Shown here piece after piece: positions 24,913 through 37,100 of a stretch of 64,000 bases of DNA. The stretch covers positions 22,971,996-23,035,995 of the forward strand of contig NC_087066.1 of the NCBI RefSeq assembly GCF_963678635.1, read 5' to 3'. The notes under the pieces are model-generated. The model saw only the letters and a list, made by a program, of their open reading frames with translations, had not been told where the DNA came from and did no database searches. The translations under genes and the position numbers were made by a program. Source of the stretch: Symsagittifera roscoffensis (lineage: Eukaryota; Xenacoelomorpha; Acoela; Convolutidae). How positions within the stretch are numbered: the stretch's first letter is position 1; each line of letters begins with the position of its first letter.

Positions 24913-27291
24913 GGGTACTTTAATTCGTCCGGAACGTTATAGAAGTCTCTCGGTTGTTTTGGGCATGGATTGAGAACCTACCAAAGCAAACAAATGATTT
25001 TTGACTGGTTCAATGCATGCAGTGTAAATTGTTTTAAGTTAAAAATTTATGAAAACTTTACTTTTAGAGGCGCTCTTGCGTTCGAACTTGTATCCCTAAC
25101 TATAACGTATTCTTCTGAAGCCGGAATTCTATTTAGAAAAAACTATTGCCCCTCTGTTGCAAATCTAAAAAAAGTATATCTTTAATCGACATTGAGCGGG
25201 TCTCAGAACTTCCCGTCGTGTGCGACACAATCAGGTTTGAGAAGAGGGAGGCGCGGTCGCTGTAAATTGAATGCCAATTCGATGTCAGGAAACCGATTCG
25301 TTTATCAGAACACAGATCCGCACTTTAATTCAACGACATGTTTAAATTTGTATTTATTTTAAGTTGTTATTTAATCTAGTACCCAAATACGAACTAATGA
25401 TAATAAAGTCTAAACAAATGAAATGGTTCAAAAAATCAGGCCAATTTCTAAAAATTATTGAACGAATATTTATCCAACTCAAAAAAGTGTTCTAAATGAA
25501 AAAAAAATAGCTGGTCAAAGCCAGCAAATTTCTATGCCTTAAGTTTGAAGAGATTCAGATTCAACTAAAAAAAAAATAACGAAAAACTTCGGTAAAACTC
25601 GGAAACTGTATCTCAATTTTAAAATAGAAACAGTTCCGTTCATGTTTCCTTAGAAACCAGATTAATTACAATATACGATTTGGGCTAATTCGGAACTTTT
25701 GCTTGAAACGGGGAGACATAATTTAATGCTCAAAATATTAATTTACCCGTATTTGCACATGCCTTTCGGAGTTTCATTACCAGCTCGTTTCATCACAGAT
25801 TGGATTTTTAATTCCTTTAATCCGGGGCTGGCTTTCAAGTAGAAAACGTTGAGAAATTCAAATTAGGATTTAATTAGTCAAAGCTGTTATCCAATTGAAG
25901 TAGCTTTTCCCAAAATCTCCGGCTCTCAACCCAGCCGCCCAGCTCTTTAACTTCAATTGTTCCTCCTTAGTCCGGCCAATCTTCCTGTTCCAGTGAAGTT
26001 TTCACAGTCAATTCTGATTGGTCAATAGCCCGGGCTGGGATATATCCAATAAGTCTGCAAATTAGCCAAACACTTGGATCAGTTTCCCTCTGCTGGCAAA
26101 ACTTCACCAAATTCAATCATAACTTGACAAAATTCTCAAAACAAACCCATCTCATCAATTTGATTATTTTATAATCTCAAATCAACTTCTGCACAAAATA
26201 TTCTGAAAAATACAAATACTTTGCTGTTTTATAAAAACCATTTTAAAATATAAGTTGATAACCTCTCTTTAAATTTTCTAGATTTCGACCGAATCGATTT
26301 GAACAATTTCTTAAAACTCAACAGAACTTCAGTTATTGACGATAGCCACAACGAAATGCAGACACAAGCTTACGCCGGAGCAGTGGGTGCGAACCCAGCC
26401 GCCTTTGCCGGAATGATGCCGGCAGCCGCTTACTACGACCAGGGCGCATTCTACCGCCAGGCAGCCGCCGCCCAATACAACATGATGGCCGGAAATCCGA
26501 TGGCAATGTACCCGACAACCGCAGACTTGTACTCGGGAACTGCAGCAATGCGAGGATACCCCGGATACCCCAGTCCGTTTCCACACGAGAACCCGAAAGA
26601 TATGGTGAAGCCTCCGTATTCCTACATCGCCCTGATTGCTATGTCAATTATGGCCTCCAAGGATAAAAAAGCCACTCTTAGTTCGATCTATCAATTCATA
26701 ATGGACCGGTTTCCTTATTACAGGCACAACAAACAAGGTTGGCAAAACAGTATCAGACATAATTTGAGTCTAAACGACTGCTTTATAAAAGTGGCGAGAG
26801 ACGACAAGAAGCCAGGAAAGGGCTCGTATTGGACTCTGGATCCTGAGTCTTACAATATGTTTGACAACGGAAGCTATCTGAGACGCCGAAAGCGGTTCAA
26901 GAAAATTAAAGAAGAAGGTAAATTTTCGGTTGCGCAGGGTCAAAACTCCCCAAATGCGAAGTCGATTAAACAAGAAATAACGAGTTCACCGCACAACTCT
27001 CTCTCGGAGAACAACAAAGCCAGCTCCGAAATATCACCGACGTTTTCGCAACATCAAGTCGAAAATAACAACATCAATAATGGAAACTTCACAAATACCT
27101 CGATCGCTCAAACCTCAATGTCAGGCAAAGAAATCTCAATTCCATCAAACGGTTCAGCAAACTTGGCTCTCAGCCAAATTTCACCTCTCGATGTCAACAT
27201 GTTTAATGATAAGACATTCACGCAGCAAATGAACTTCAACGAAAACGAAAGTTTCAATGTTCTGCTTGGGTCTGATTTGCACGGAGCCACT
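24913..27291 (+). repeat. tandem duplication unit 1 (FoxC 5' region and partial gene)
   Basis: This 2379-base unit is followed directly by a second copy (27292-29670). The offset stays 2379 from start to end, including long A and T runs, and all reading frames inside match, so no difference was found by eye. Unit 1 ends inside the FoxC coding sequence and is joined to the start of unit 2. The junction shares a CT dinucleotide with both parent ends, so breakpoints are uncertain by 2 bases. Confidence 0.93.
26016..26050 (+). promoter_or_regulatory. paired CCAAT boxes upstream of truncated FoxC copy
   Basis: GATTGGTCAAT (26016-26026, an inverted CCAAT) and CCAAT (26046-26050) flank a TATATC stretch, about 310-340 bases before the FoxC ATG. 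A separate TATAAAA is at 26230-26236. Which of the two sets the start of transcription cannot be told. Confidence 0.45.
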
Positions 27292-27321
27292 GGGTACTTT
27301 AATTCGTCCGGAACGTTATAG
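26356..27321 (+). CDS. C-terminally truncated FoxC duplicate
   Basis: The frame from the first ATG encodes 321 residues. The first 312 are identical to the intact FoxC, including the entire forkhead domain (residues about 85-183). After ...SDLHGAT the frame crosses the duplication junction and ends with nine new residues, GYFNSSGTL, and TAG. It lacks the last 139 residues of FoxC, which in the family carry a transactivation region and the conserved YD.SKF end. It keeps DNA binding, nuclear basic residues and the IKQE SUMO-type site. If transcribed, AATAAA at 27781-27786 in the copied 5' flank could end the message. The duplicate could be a real, very young gene copy acting as a competitor of FoxC, a dead duplicate not yet mutated, or an assembly artefact. 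Confidence 0.75.
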   Translation: MQTQAYAGAVGANPAAFAGMMPAAAYYDQGAFYRQAAAAQYNMMAGNPMAMYPTTADLYSGTAAMRGYPGYPSPFPHENPKDMVKPPYSYIALIAMSIMASKDKKATLSSIYQFIMDRFPYYRHNKQGWQNSIRHNLSLNDCFIKVARDDKKPGKGSYWTLDPESYNMFDNGSYLRRRKRFKKIKEEGKFSVAQGQNSPNAKSIKQEITSSPHNSLSENNKASSEISPTFSQHQVENNNINNGNFTNTSIAQTSMSGKEISIPSNGSANLALSQISPLDVNMFNDKTFTQQMNFNENESFNVLLGSDLHGATGYFNSSGTL

Positions 27322-27780
27322 AAGTCTCTCGGTTGTTTTGGGCATGGATTGAGAACCTACCAAAGCAAACAAATGATTTTTGACTGGTTCAATGCATGCA
27401 GTGTAAATTGTTTTAAGTTAAAAATTTATGAAAACTTTACTTTTAGAGGCGCTCTTGCGTTCGAACTTGTATCCCTAACTATAACGTATTCTTCTGAAGC
27501 CGGAATTCTATTTAGAAAAAACTATTGCCCCTCTGTTGCAAATCTAAAAAAAGTATATCTTTAATCGACATTGAGCGGGTCTCAGAACTTCCCGTCGTGT
27601 GCGACACAATCAGGTTTGAGAAGAGGGAGGCGCGGTCGCTGTAAATTGAATGCCAATTCGATGTCAGGAAACCGATTCGTTTATCAGAACACAGATCCGC
27701 ACTTTAATTCAACGACATGTTTAAATTTGTATTTATTTTAAGTTGTTATTTAATCTAGTACCCAAATACGAACTAATGAT

Positions 27781-27786
27781 AATAAA
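27781..27786 (+). terminator. possible polyadenylation signal for truncated FoxC
   Basis: AATAAA about 460 bases after the TAG of the truncated copy. The same hexamer at 25402-25407 in unit 1 is simply part of the FoxC 5' flank, so its use as a signal here would be a by-product of the duplication. Confidence 0.3.
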
Positions 27787-28394
27787 GTCTAAACAAATGA
27801 AATGGTTCAAAAAATCAGGCCAATTTCTAAAAATTATTGAACGAATATTTATCCAACTCAAAAAAGTGTTCTAAATGAAAAAAAAATAGCTGGTCAAAGC
27901 CAGCAAATTTCTATGCCTTAAGTTTGAAGAGATTCAGATTCAACTAAAAAAAAAATAACGAAAAACTTCGGTAAAACTCGGAAACTGTATCTCAATTTTA
28001 AAATAGAAACAGTTCCGTTCATGTTTCCTTAGAAACCAGATTAATTACAATATACGATTTGGGCTAATTCGGAACTTTTGCTTGAAACGGGGAGACATAA
28101 TTTAATGCTCAAAATATTAATTTACCCGTATTTGCACATGCCTTTCGGAGTTTCATTACCAGCTCGTTTCATCACAGATTGGATTTTTAATTCCTTTAAT
28201 CCGGGGCTGGCTTTCAAGTAGAAAACGTTGAGAAATTCAAATTAGGATTTAATTAGTCAAAGCTGTTATCCAATTGAAGTAGCTTTTCCCAAAATCTCCG
28301 GCTCTCAACCCAGCCGCCCAGCTCTTTAACTTCAATTGTTCCTCCTTAGTCCGGCCAATCTTCCTGTTCCAGTGAAGTTTTCACAGTCAATTCT

Positions 28395-28429
28395 GATTGG
28401 TCAATAGCCCGGGCTGGGATATATCCAAT
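28395..28429 (+). promoter_or_regulatory. paired CCAAT boxes upstream of intact FoxC
   Basis: Same arrangement as in unit 1, shifted by 2379 bases; the TATAAAA counterpart is at 28609-28615. Because the whole 5' flank back to 24913 is duplicated, both FoxC frames have their own copy of this proximal region. Confidence 0.45.
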
Positions 28430-28734
28430 AAGTCTGCAAATTAGCCAAACACTTGGATCAGTTTCCCTCTGCTGGCAAAACTTCACCAAATTCAATCATA
28501 ACTTGACAAAATTCTCAAAACAAACCCATCTCATCAATTTGATTATTTTATAATCTCAAATCAACTTCTGCACAAAATATTCTGAAAAATACAAATACTT
28601 TGCTGTTTTATAAAAACCATTTTAAAATATAAGTTGATAACCTCTCTTTAAATTTTCTAGATTTCGACCGAATCGATTTGAACAATTTCTTAAAACTCAA
28701 CAGAACTTCAGTTATTGACGATAGCCACAACGAA

Positions 28735-30090
28735 ATGCAGACACAAGCTTACGCCGGAGCAGTGGGTGCGAACCCAGCCGCCTTTGCCGGAATGATGCCG
28801 GCAGCCGCTTACTACGACCAGGGCGCATTCTACCGCCAGGCAGCCGCCGCCCAATACAACATGATGGCCGGAAATCCGATGGCAATGTACCCGACAACCG
28901 CAGACTTGTACTCGGGAACTGCAGCAATGCGAGGATACCCCGGATACCCCAGTCCGTTTCCACACGAGAACCCGAAAGATATGGTGAAGCCTCCGTATTC
29001 CTACATCGCCCTGATTGCTATGTCAATTATGGCCTCCAAGGATAAAAAAGCCACTCTTAGTTCGATCTATCAATTCATAATGGACCGGTTTCCTTATTAC
29101 AGGCACAACAAACAAGGTTGGCAAAACAGTATCAGACATAATTTGAGTCTAAACGACTGCTTTATAAAAGTGGCGAGAGACGACAAGAAGCCAGGAAAGG
29201 GCTCGTATTGGACTCTGGATCCTGAGTCTTACAATATGTTTGACAACGGAAGCTATCTGAGACGCCGAAAGCGGTTCAAGAAAATTAAAGAAGAAGGTAA
29301 ATTTTCGGTTGCGCAGGGTCAAAACTCCCCAAATGCGAAGTCGATTAAACAAGAAATAACGAGTTCACCGCACAACTCTCTCTCGGAGAACAACAAAGCC
29401 AGCTCCGAAATATCACCGACGTTTTCGCAACATCAAGTCGAAAATAACAACATCAATAATGGAAACTTCACAAATACCTCGATCGCTCAAACCTCAATGT
29501 CAGGCAAAGAAATCTCAATTCCATCAAACGGTTCAGCAAACTTGGCTCTCAGCCAAATTTCACCTCTCGATGTCAACATGTTTAATGATAAGACATTCAC
29601 GCAGCAAATGAACTTCAACGAAAACGAAAGTTTCAATGTTCTGCTTGGGTCTGATTTGCACGGAGCCACTACAAGTAATTTCATGAGAACAGTAAACTGT
29701 GAATCGCCAGGTAATATTTCGTCCCAATTTGCTGTCTCGGCCGCGGCTCCCTACGGGTCAACGATGGCTCCGAACTTGCACTCTTCAGCAGTCGCTGCAG
29801 TTGCTGCGAATAACGTCCTCGATATGTCGAAGTACTACTATACAAGTGCCGCCGCTTATTGCAATCTGAAGCCTGAACAACTAGCTTCGAACATGCTCAC
29901 TCATTCGTTCACGTCCAACGCCATTTCGGCTGCAGCCGGTAACCAAATAATCGGATCAGGAGGCAATCCAAACGGGATTCCATCTTCGGGAATTAGCAAC
30001 CAGCATAGTAGCTTCTCAACTGTAAATCAGCACTCCCAGATAAATTCCCAGCCAAGTTTGAGCTACGACTATTCCAAATTCATCTTTTGA
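28735..30090 (+). CDS. FoxC: forkhead transcription factor FoxC
   Basis: One open coding exon of 451 residues, from the ATG at 28735 (context ACGAAATGC) to TGA at 30088-30090; the frame extends 19 codons upstream without another ATG. The N terminus is Ala/Tyr/Met-rich and leads into [14 protein letters not shown], the signature entry to the FoxC winged helix. The forkhead covers residues about 85-183 with recognition helix [11 protein letters not shown] and [20 protein letters not shown], then the basic LRRRKRFKK. An IKQE motif resembles the SUMO sites of FOXC1. The C terminus [11 protein letters not shown] corresponds to the vertebrate FoxC end FVYDCSKF, which separates it from FoxF, FoxL1 and FoxQ1. 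FoxC factors control mesoderm, pharyngeal and muscle or vessel development (family knowledge). Its neighbour Gmds lies tail to tail, as in vertebrates. A splice-acceptor-like TTTTCTAG lies 75 bases before the ATG, so a 5' non-coding exon or trans-splicing is possible. Confidence 0.95.
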   Translation: MQTQAYAGAVGANPAAFAGMMPAAAYYDQGAFYRQAAAAQYNMMAGNPMAMYPTTADLYSGTAAMRGYPGYPSPFPHENPKDMVKPPYSYIALIAMSIMASKDKKATLSSIYQFIMDRFPYYRHNKQGWQNSIRHNLSLNDCFIKVARDDKKPGKGSYWTLDPESYNMFDNGSYLRRRKRFKKIKEEGKFSVAQGQNSPNAKSIKQEITSSPHNSLSENNKASSEISPTFSQHQVENNNINNGNFTNTSIAQTSMSGKEISIPSNGSANLALSQISPLDVNMFNDKTFTQQMNFNENESFNVLLGSDLHGATTSNFMRTVNCESPGNISSQFAVSAAAPYGSTMAPNLHSSAVAAVAANNVLDMSKYYYTSAAAYCNLKPEQLASNMLTHSFTSNAISAAAGNQIIGSGGNPNGIPSSGISNQHSSFSTVNQHSQINSQPSLSYDYSKFIF

Positions 30091-30293
30091 CCAGATCAAA
30101 CTTTGAGATAAAGTTCAATGTATTGATGTTCAAATTCCAAGAACTGAAGGCGACGAAAAAGTATCTAGGGAAACAGGGATAAGAAAAAGTGACCTTTACA
30201 GAGAACTTATTTTTGAACTGCTTTTAAGTGATTCCTTCTTAAATTTTATATACTTTGATGTTCATAATTAATTTAGCGTTATTCTGTTTTTTA

Positions 30294-30299
30294 AATAAA
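30294..30299 (+). terminator. polyadenylation signal of FoxC
   Basis: AATAAA about 204 bases after the FoxC stop codon, in an A/T-rich 3' untranslated stretch. Confidence 0.65.
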
Positions 30300-31649
30300 T
30301 GTTTTTCAAAAAAAAATGTCCTTTTTAAATAACGAGAAAGACAAAATCTATTTTAAGCTAAAGTGGATGCCCTAGTCAAAAGAACTCTGAAGCGCTGGTT
30401 GTCCGAACAACTTTATAGGTGATCTTTAGGCCATTATTTTGATTTTGCCTGTTTTTTAAACCGAACAAAAGTCTATTTTTATTTGCTTTGATTTTTCAGA
30501 GTAAGGAATTTTAAACAAATCTATAATGCGGTAGATTTTTTATCGGGAAACAGATATTTATATCCCCAAAGCTATTTTGATTTTCAGGGTGTTGCGTCTT
30601 TTAAGATTGGAGGTGAAAATTTTTTGAAAATCAGATCTGCGACGGACTTTTGAAAAGAGCCATTAAAAATCATTTTTATGCTGATGAGTTTTGGCACAAT
30701 ACTCCGTTTTCAGTTTATACCTGAGCTAGAAATATTTTGAAGATCTGACTTTGGCGCAGGCCAAAGACTTATGAAAAGAGTAAATTTATTTAGAGAACTG
30801 GTTACTTGCTAAACGTTACTGAATTTCTCAATTTCAATCTACTAAACTCTTTCTGAAATCATTACGAAATTTTAGCCAAAATATTTTTCTAACTGCATTA
30901 GTTTTTGACCGGCAACCCATGTTTCCAGCGCTTACTTTCCTCTTGATTGGAGAATGTCACCGGTGATTTTTTGTCAAAGAACTCAAAAAAAATTTAGTAT
31001 AAAAATGAATTGAGCCACAAAATATGGTAGTTACTAGGTACCATAGGGGGAAATAGTTACAGAGATTCTTAAGACCTCACCACACTATCACTTCACTGGC
31101 GATGAATGCCCCCCCCCCCCCCCCTTTCATGTATTTTTTAGTAAAAAATACCGGATGCTTGGATTCAACGAAATACCCGACAAAACGAAGATATTGCACA
31201 AAAAACATGACTTACATAAGAAAAATTGCAGTATCAAGTTTAGACAAGCGCTGCTTGTGTATAGAGCAAGGATCTTGAATTGTTCTAATTTCGGGAATTT
31301 TATAAAGATTTTTTCGTTTGTGTTTTCTTGTCTTTTTGGGAAGGGGGACGGAAAATTTTAATTTTCTGAATTAGTTACTTGAAGCAACACACTAACATTT
31401 GAGTTAAATATACTATCATTTGAGTAGTAATTCATCCACTAGTTTTAAGTAAGACATTATTAAATCGTTATTGAACACATCTTTAACATTCGAAACCTGT
31501 GTTAGTGTTACTTGATTTTGCGTGAGGAAAAAAAGGCCGAATACTAAATTATTTCTCAACTTAGCTTATCTGAACAAAAACTACATTTTAAGGAACAAAA
31601 GACCAAAAATGGCGCACATTAAATTCATTCGGAACATACATTGAAGGGA

Positions 31650-31975
31650 TTCGACCACCCTGCCTACCCAAAGGTCCACTTTTGGTACTTTGTATGAAAT
31701 CTTTTTTTGGCTGACAGACCTCACATCTTTTCTAAGGGCGCCTTTGGCGCCAGTATATACAATTTTTAGGGGGAGAGCGCGTCAAATAAGGCAATTTTAT
31801 GGCCAAAATTTTTCAAAAAAAGGCCCAAAACGGCTTTTTTGACATTTTTTCTTACAGTTTGCCTACGGCGCGAAAAATTTGTCAAAATAGGGAGTTTATA
31901 GGTTACTGGGAGCGCTCGGAAACTCAATATGGCCGACTTAAAACCCCCTCGCAAAAATCCTACATCCGACCTTGA
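31650..31975 (-). mobile_element. diverged hAT-type MITE, reverse orientation
   Basis: Complement shows the same order of marks as the copy at 57601-58002: a G-rich start, GCCGTAGGCAAACTG, a GGCGCC-containing middle (TGGCGCCAAAGGCGCC) and an end CCTTTGGGTAGGCAGG then GTCGAATCCCT. The terminal inverted repeat itself is decayed. Confidence 0.5.
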
Positions 31976-32109
31976 GTATTAGTATAAAAAGATTACTCTT
32001 TCGGTACAAAATTGACAACCTTGTACCTGAATTCTTTATTTTTTGAAAGAAATTGTCTAGATAGGATTTCGGCATTGATTTTTGTTAGTTAATAACAAAT
32101 TAAAATTAT

Positions 32110-32490
32110 TGCACAGAAGTGAAGCTGCCCTTCACAAACACTTGCGAGAACAAGACAAAAAGCAGCTCTATAAAGTTCACAAGGAAAAAGTATAAATCAG
32201 CCTCGAAGTAGTAAAAATTGGACTACGTCGGGGATTCGAACCTACGACCGACTGCGACCTTGAGAATGTGCGTCTCACGCACTAACCACTCAGCCTTCGG
32301 CGCTTATTTAATGATGCACACTAGTCACAAATCAAGCAGAGAACAGATGCTTTGCAATTTCCAATGCAACAGTGAAACTTTCATAGAAGTGAACACTTTC
32401 AATGAATATTTTTTATTTGCAAATAAGAGTAGAAAAAAAAGAAGGTTCGTACTATTACTCTTACGCTCGCAAGCTTGCTAGTGTGATCAT
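32110..32490 (-). repeat. tRNA-derived element with terminal inverted repeats
   Basis: On the minus strand, an A box GGCTGAGTGGTTAGTGCG (complement of about 32278-32295) and a perfect B box GGTTCGAATCC (complement of 32232-32242) lie in the right order and spacing for a Ser/Leu-type tRNA. The left plus-strand end is CACAGAAGTGAAGCTG and the right end GCTCGCAAGCTTGCTAGTGTG. It is a shortened copy: the middle found in the copies at 42.5 and 47 kb is mostly missing. Confidence 0.7.
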
Positions 32491-33692
32491 TAATTTGAAA
32501 CGCCAATCGATCCCTTCGCATGGCAATGATAGATTTTTAGGACGAGCACGCACTTGACTTATAGCTTCACGTCTACCATAACGTAACTGCAATAGCGATA
32601 CCGCGTGAAACTTCTGGACAAAAAAGTCCTTGAGATGCGAAAAGATGAGCTTCACTCAACTTAAAAACTGAGCAGAATATTTGGGAAATTAAGAGCAACA
32701 GATTAGCTTTAGACATGCTGGAAAAATCTTTCTTGTACAAGACTTAAGTAAGCAATTCACGTTTTATTTAAAATATTTTATTTTAGTGATAGACTTCGAC
32801 CCTATGAATATCAGAGACCAAAAGTAAACTTATTTTTAGACCAGCCATTGATGTTTTGATTTTTAGTGTTTGGGCTGGGCAATTTGTTCTCCTTTCATAA
32901 TATGAATTGTCCGATTACATCAAACAATCCGTTGTTCACACGCGAAAACAGTCCCCACTCTGAAAACATCTTTTTTGTGAGTGGGAAGTGTATGAAAATA
33001 TTGAGCTATCCAATTTCTAATCCAATTATTGCTTTCACTAACAACAGCTCGAGTCTGTTATGCTCATGTAGGTATTACACCAAAACTGTGCCGGTCTGTA
33101 ATTTGTGTTTTCATATTAGTTGATTAGTTCTGTTTTGAGGCGCACAGGTGGAATAAACCAACAAGTCAACTTATTAAATTGTTGTCTCTCAAAACTTCTC
33201 TACAAGCACAACGGGTGATCGGGAACCCTTATTCAATCTCTATCTAACTTAAGTGTGTAATCTAACTCCCGCAGACTTGTTGTGCGCAGCGTTGAAAGAA
33301 TAAATCTAAATTGGATCATATCTTTTGTCTCAGATTACCTCACCTGCTTCGCCTCTTGGTGAAAAGGTGCGAGGTTTTTGCCAGCCGTTTCGTCAAAGAT
33401 TATCTCCAGCAGCAGATCAAAAGATTTAGGCGTTAATAGGCGATCATTGAATTATCGTTTTCGACTTTGTTCAAAGAGGAAGTGTTAATCTGAAAGTGAT
33501 ATTACTCTACTATTTCCTAATTCAGACATGCCACCATCTTATTTCAAACGAGTCTTCTTTGAGATAGCCTAATTCCCACCAAAGTGACTTCTAGCCTCCC
33601 TTAATGTGCCCTAAGCCAAATTTCACCCTTTTTAAGCCATTAGCCCCATTCTACTAACCCCCTCCATGCTGTACGAGTATATCTCAAACATA

Positions 33693-33712
33693 CAGCAGCA
33701 GCAGCAGCAGCA
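33693..33712 (+). repeat. CAG trinucleotide run
   Basis: Six CAG units and a partial seventh, outside any coding frame. Confidence 0.8.
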
Positions 33713-34041
33713 AAGATCAATAGATACTCACTCGAGCATTAATACCAGGCTTGAAACGCCATTCAAAGAAAAGATCAAAATTCGCTAATGAATGACCAAT
33801 ATCACTAAGCCTAAAACTGAATCGTTGACTTCAATCGGCTAAACGCAACTTCGGTTAAAGTTTGAGGAAGAAAAGGAATAAATTTCTCCACATCCAAATG
33901 TCAAATATACAATTTAAGTATTTACACACAACCGCCAATACAAGTCGAAAAATGAATGTTACAATTTTGAACCAAAAGTGAAAATAAAACAGGAATTTCT
34001 CCTAACTTGTATCAATTTTAAAATTTGAAAGTCCTCCGAAG

Positions 34042-34047
34042 TTTAAT
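34042..34047 (-). terminator. possible polyadenylation signal of Gmds (ATTAAA)
   Basis: TTTAAT on the plus strand, i.e. ATTAAA on the Gmds strand, about 77 bases after the Gmds stop codon. It is the common variant signal; no AATAAA is closer. Confidence 0.45.
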
Positions 34048-34123
34048 CATAATACTGATATATTTGATCTTGATTTCAATTCAAGGGTGATCATGTTCGA
34101 AGATGGTTTCTGGTTCGCAAAAG

Positions 34124-37100
34124 TTAGTTCTTTGACATCAACTCAATATCGGATTTGACCATTTCTTCTGCAATTTCCTGAAACATTCAAAGCATTTCTT
34201 TCTTTTCAAAATCAGTCACATGTTTTATGACCAACCACCCAGCAACCCTTTTACTTCTTTCATACTGCTGTTAATTTTGAAGATAGGAAATGGTTTTTGA
34301 AGAGCCAACTCCAATTTGCAGGAACAATGACTAAACAAAAACTTTCACAGTTAAATCGAAAAATTAACTTCTCAAAATCACTTTTTTGCTAATGACAAGA
34401 GAAAATCCCGCCCTCAAGTTTCTAGAAATTATTCACTGCTGTTTTAATACTCATTATAGACTATTGAAGCTATTCTAGCTGTTGTCTTACGTCGATAGTT
34501 CTCTTGGGTTCCCATCCCAACAGCTCCTTGGCCTTCGATGGATCTCCGAGCAGAGTTTCCTAAACACAACAAACGTGCCATCAAAATCCATTCTACACAA
34601 ATCAAATCTTGATATTATAGCACCAGTCTCAAAAATCGGCCTTTGTAATACGACCGTCTTTTAAGCCATATCTCCTAACGGTAGCTTCAAAAAATGGACT
34701 CATTGGCCCTGAATAGCTTTGAACTAAAATACTGTTCCTGCTTGAGCAGTGTTGTTGCTACGTCAAAAGTATACAAATTGGATTGTAATTAGATTATGGA
34801 TCCGCTATGCCAATGTTGTGGTAAAGGGTGAATGTGTTTTAATAGCTCCTTGGTGGCATAGATCTAGCGTACAAGATTGTAACGATGATATATATCGCGA
34901 CTGAGTGATACGATCCGCTTATTTTGTTAGCATTTATTAACACCTAATCCCCTATGCTGCGCTGACATGAGCAAAGGTAAATTAGTATTGTCAACATTGC
35001 AAAATCATCAGGACGGTTATAACAGGCAAAATTAACAAAGGATTAAGTGGCGTTTTTGGGGATTACCGATTCCACTTTTATTACTCCCTCACGTAGCTAT
35101 GTCTCTCTGGCGCAACAACCGGCGCTTATTATAATCAATTCATTATTAAGTCGCAAAGTGAATCCAAAGATTTTATGGTCCCAAAATTCCTCCTTTTTCC
35201 ACTCACATGGCGTCAATATCCCCGTCAATACAAAATATTCAATGCAAATCTTGAACAATGTCCTCTCGGGTTCAGCTCAATGTCTACTTAATAATCCCCA
35301 TACACGAGTCCTCTTTTCAGAGGGTTGAAGCGGGGTGGGTTGCTTAATTATTGACCACCGGGGGCGGTTGATTTCGAAAGAGGGGAGGGTATGATCTTCA
35401 GGCGGCTCTAGTTTAAACTGATTACTTTCAAATCATCTGGTCCTGTTTTGGCAAATCTGGCCAAATCCAAACTCTCGCTTACAAATGATATGTTTGGAGA
35501 GCCAACAGTTAAAGAGCTAAAAATGAGAAATATTGCCGGCTAAATAAAATAGATCAAAATTGGGAAGTTACCAAGCAAGGATCATGACAATTTAAGCAAT
35601 ACTCAATCTAATAAATACATCTGCTCCTTGTTCGGGCTAAACATGTTAAAATGAGCTGTGCCCAATTATACTACTCCACAAAGTTACCTCTCGTATTACC
35701 TTTGATTATTACAGCGGAAGTTGCCGCCCCCGAATTAAACACCTTGTTTGGGAAACAAAGACAAAACTATAAATCAAACAGTTAACCTGCCCACCGCTCA
35801 TAACACACGCATGTTGGTACTCGCTTGGCCCTAACTGGCTGACTAATCAAAACATCAGATGTAATATACCTGTTGTGATATGTAATAACAGAAGCTAGTT
35901 AGAGACAACGGACACTTTAATTTATGATTCATTTGCTAATTTATGGCCAAGCAGAGCCCATAGTTTTTGGATGGTTGCAAATAAATCTTTCCGGAGTGAC
36001 ATAATAACCTAAATTCTCAGATTATCAGGGTCAAATATCCGATTAACACGAATAACAAGGCGTAACATTTATGTTGCATTAATCTTTTTTAAATTGATTC
36101 TTCATTCCATTTAAGGAGAAAACTTCAAAACGGACAGAAATTTTCATCAAAAAGAAAAGCTCAAAAACAGAGCTTTACAGGAGCATCTGAAGTCCATCTA
36201 ATTTGAACACGGTTATATTACCGAGCCAATTCCACCAAAAAAAATGATATGAAAATTTGCTTCTGGTTTCGATCTAGCGTTGATTTAGATTTTTTTTATG
36301 GGCGGCAAACAACAACCGATTGCTCTTGGCTGAGACGACAGATCGTCTTTTCAGGCCAAGAGCAACTCTGCTCTCGTTTTAATGATTTTGAAGTCGCCAA
36401 TATGGGTGTCTCTACTCTTAAAACTACAACTTAACAAGTCTTTTCCACTCGAGTAACCAATGAAGCCATTAAGCGAAACAAAAACAGGAGGAGAAACCTC
36501 CGCGACTCAAGCGGGTAGCCTCACTTAATAAAAAGGGGGAGTGTGGGGCGATGTAAAAACAAATTAGCAGTGTTCGCCGCCTTCCAGTTGGAGGAGACAG
36601 CAGGTTATAGAACGTGTGGCGATATTTGATTTCATAATTGGCCACGTTGCTAAATTGTGTGTTTAAATAGGAGCACGAGTGTCTATTTGTATTTACGCGA
36701 TGCGATATATCCGTTAAAAATTCGCCCCCGGCCCCGTGTCTTGTTAGTGTTTGTCGACGCCATTTTGTTCTAATAGCAGTTAAGCGCAACAAACAATGCC
36801 TCAGACTATTTGCTGGCATATTTAACTGTCGTTGCTGTTAAGTGCCGTTCCCGTTTTAAAGATCAACGGTGCCAGCCCCACGGCACAATGTCGCTACTAG
36901 ACGCTGCCGGCTAGAAAAGCTGGTAAGTCGAGGCAGCAGTGTCGCCAGAAAACGCCAACACCACAAACTTAGCAACAGATTGCTGGCACCTCAGCACCCA
37001 ACTTGGCCCAAGTCGGCTACACTTGTAAGGGCGGCACAGCAGACAACTGCTCTCAAAACAAACTATGCCCCCCAGCGACCCACGGGAAGGAATCAACTGC

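Larger units (their letters stand above)
27292..29670 (+). repeat. tandem duplication unit 2
   Basis: Second copy of the 2379-base unit. It contains the complete 5' region of the intact FoxC gene and its first 312 codons, then runs into unique 3' sequence at ACAAGTAATTTC (from 29671). Confidence 0.93.
30300..34041. other. FoxC-Gmds convergent intergenic region
   Basis: About 3.7 kb between the ends of the two genes. It holds a run of 16 C (31109-31124), a reversed hAT-like fragment (31650-31975), a tRNA-derived element (32110-32490) and a short CAG run (33693-33712). From about 33100 on, the sequence becomes less A/T-simple and may be partly under constraint. No gene is seen. Confidence 0.5.

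Noticed and set aside
24970-25185. 71-codon frame repeated at 27349-27564
   Set aside because: It starts with a non-ATG codon, has no family similarity, and is doubled only because it lies in the duplicated FoxC 5' flank.
26329-26586. Two minus-strand frames of 83-85 codons over the FoxC N terminus
   Set aside because: They mirror the GC-richer FoxC coding sequence on the other strand and have no features of their own.
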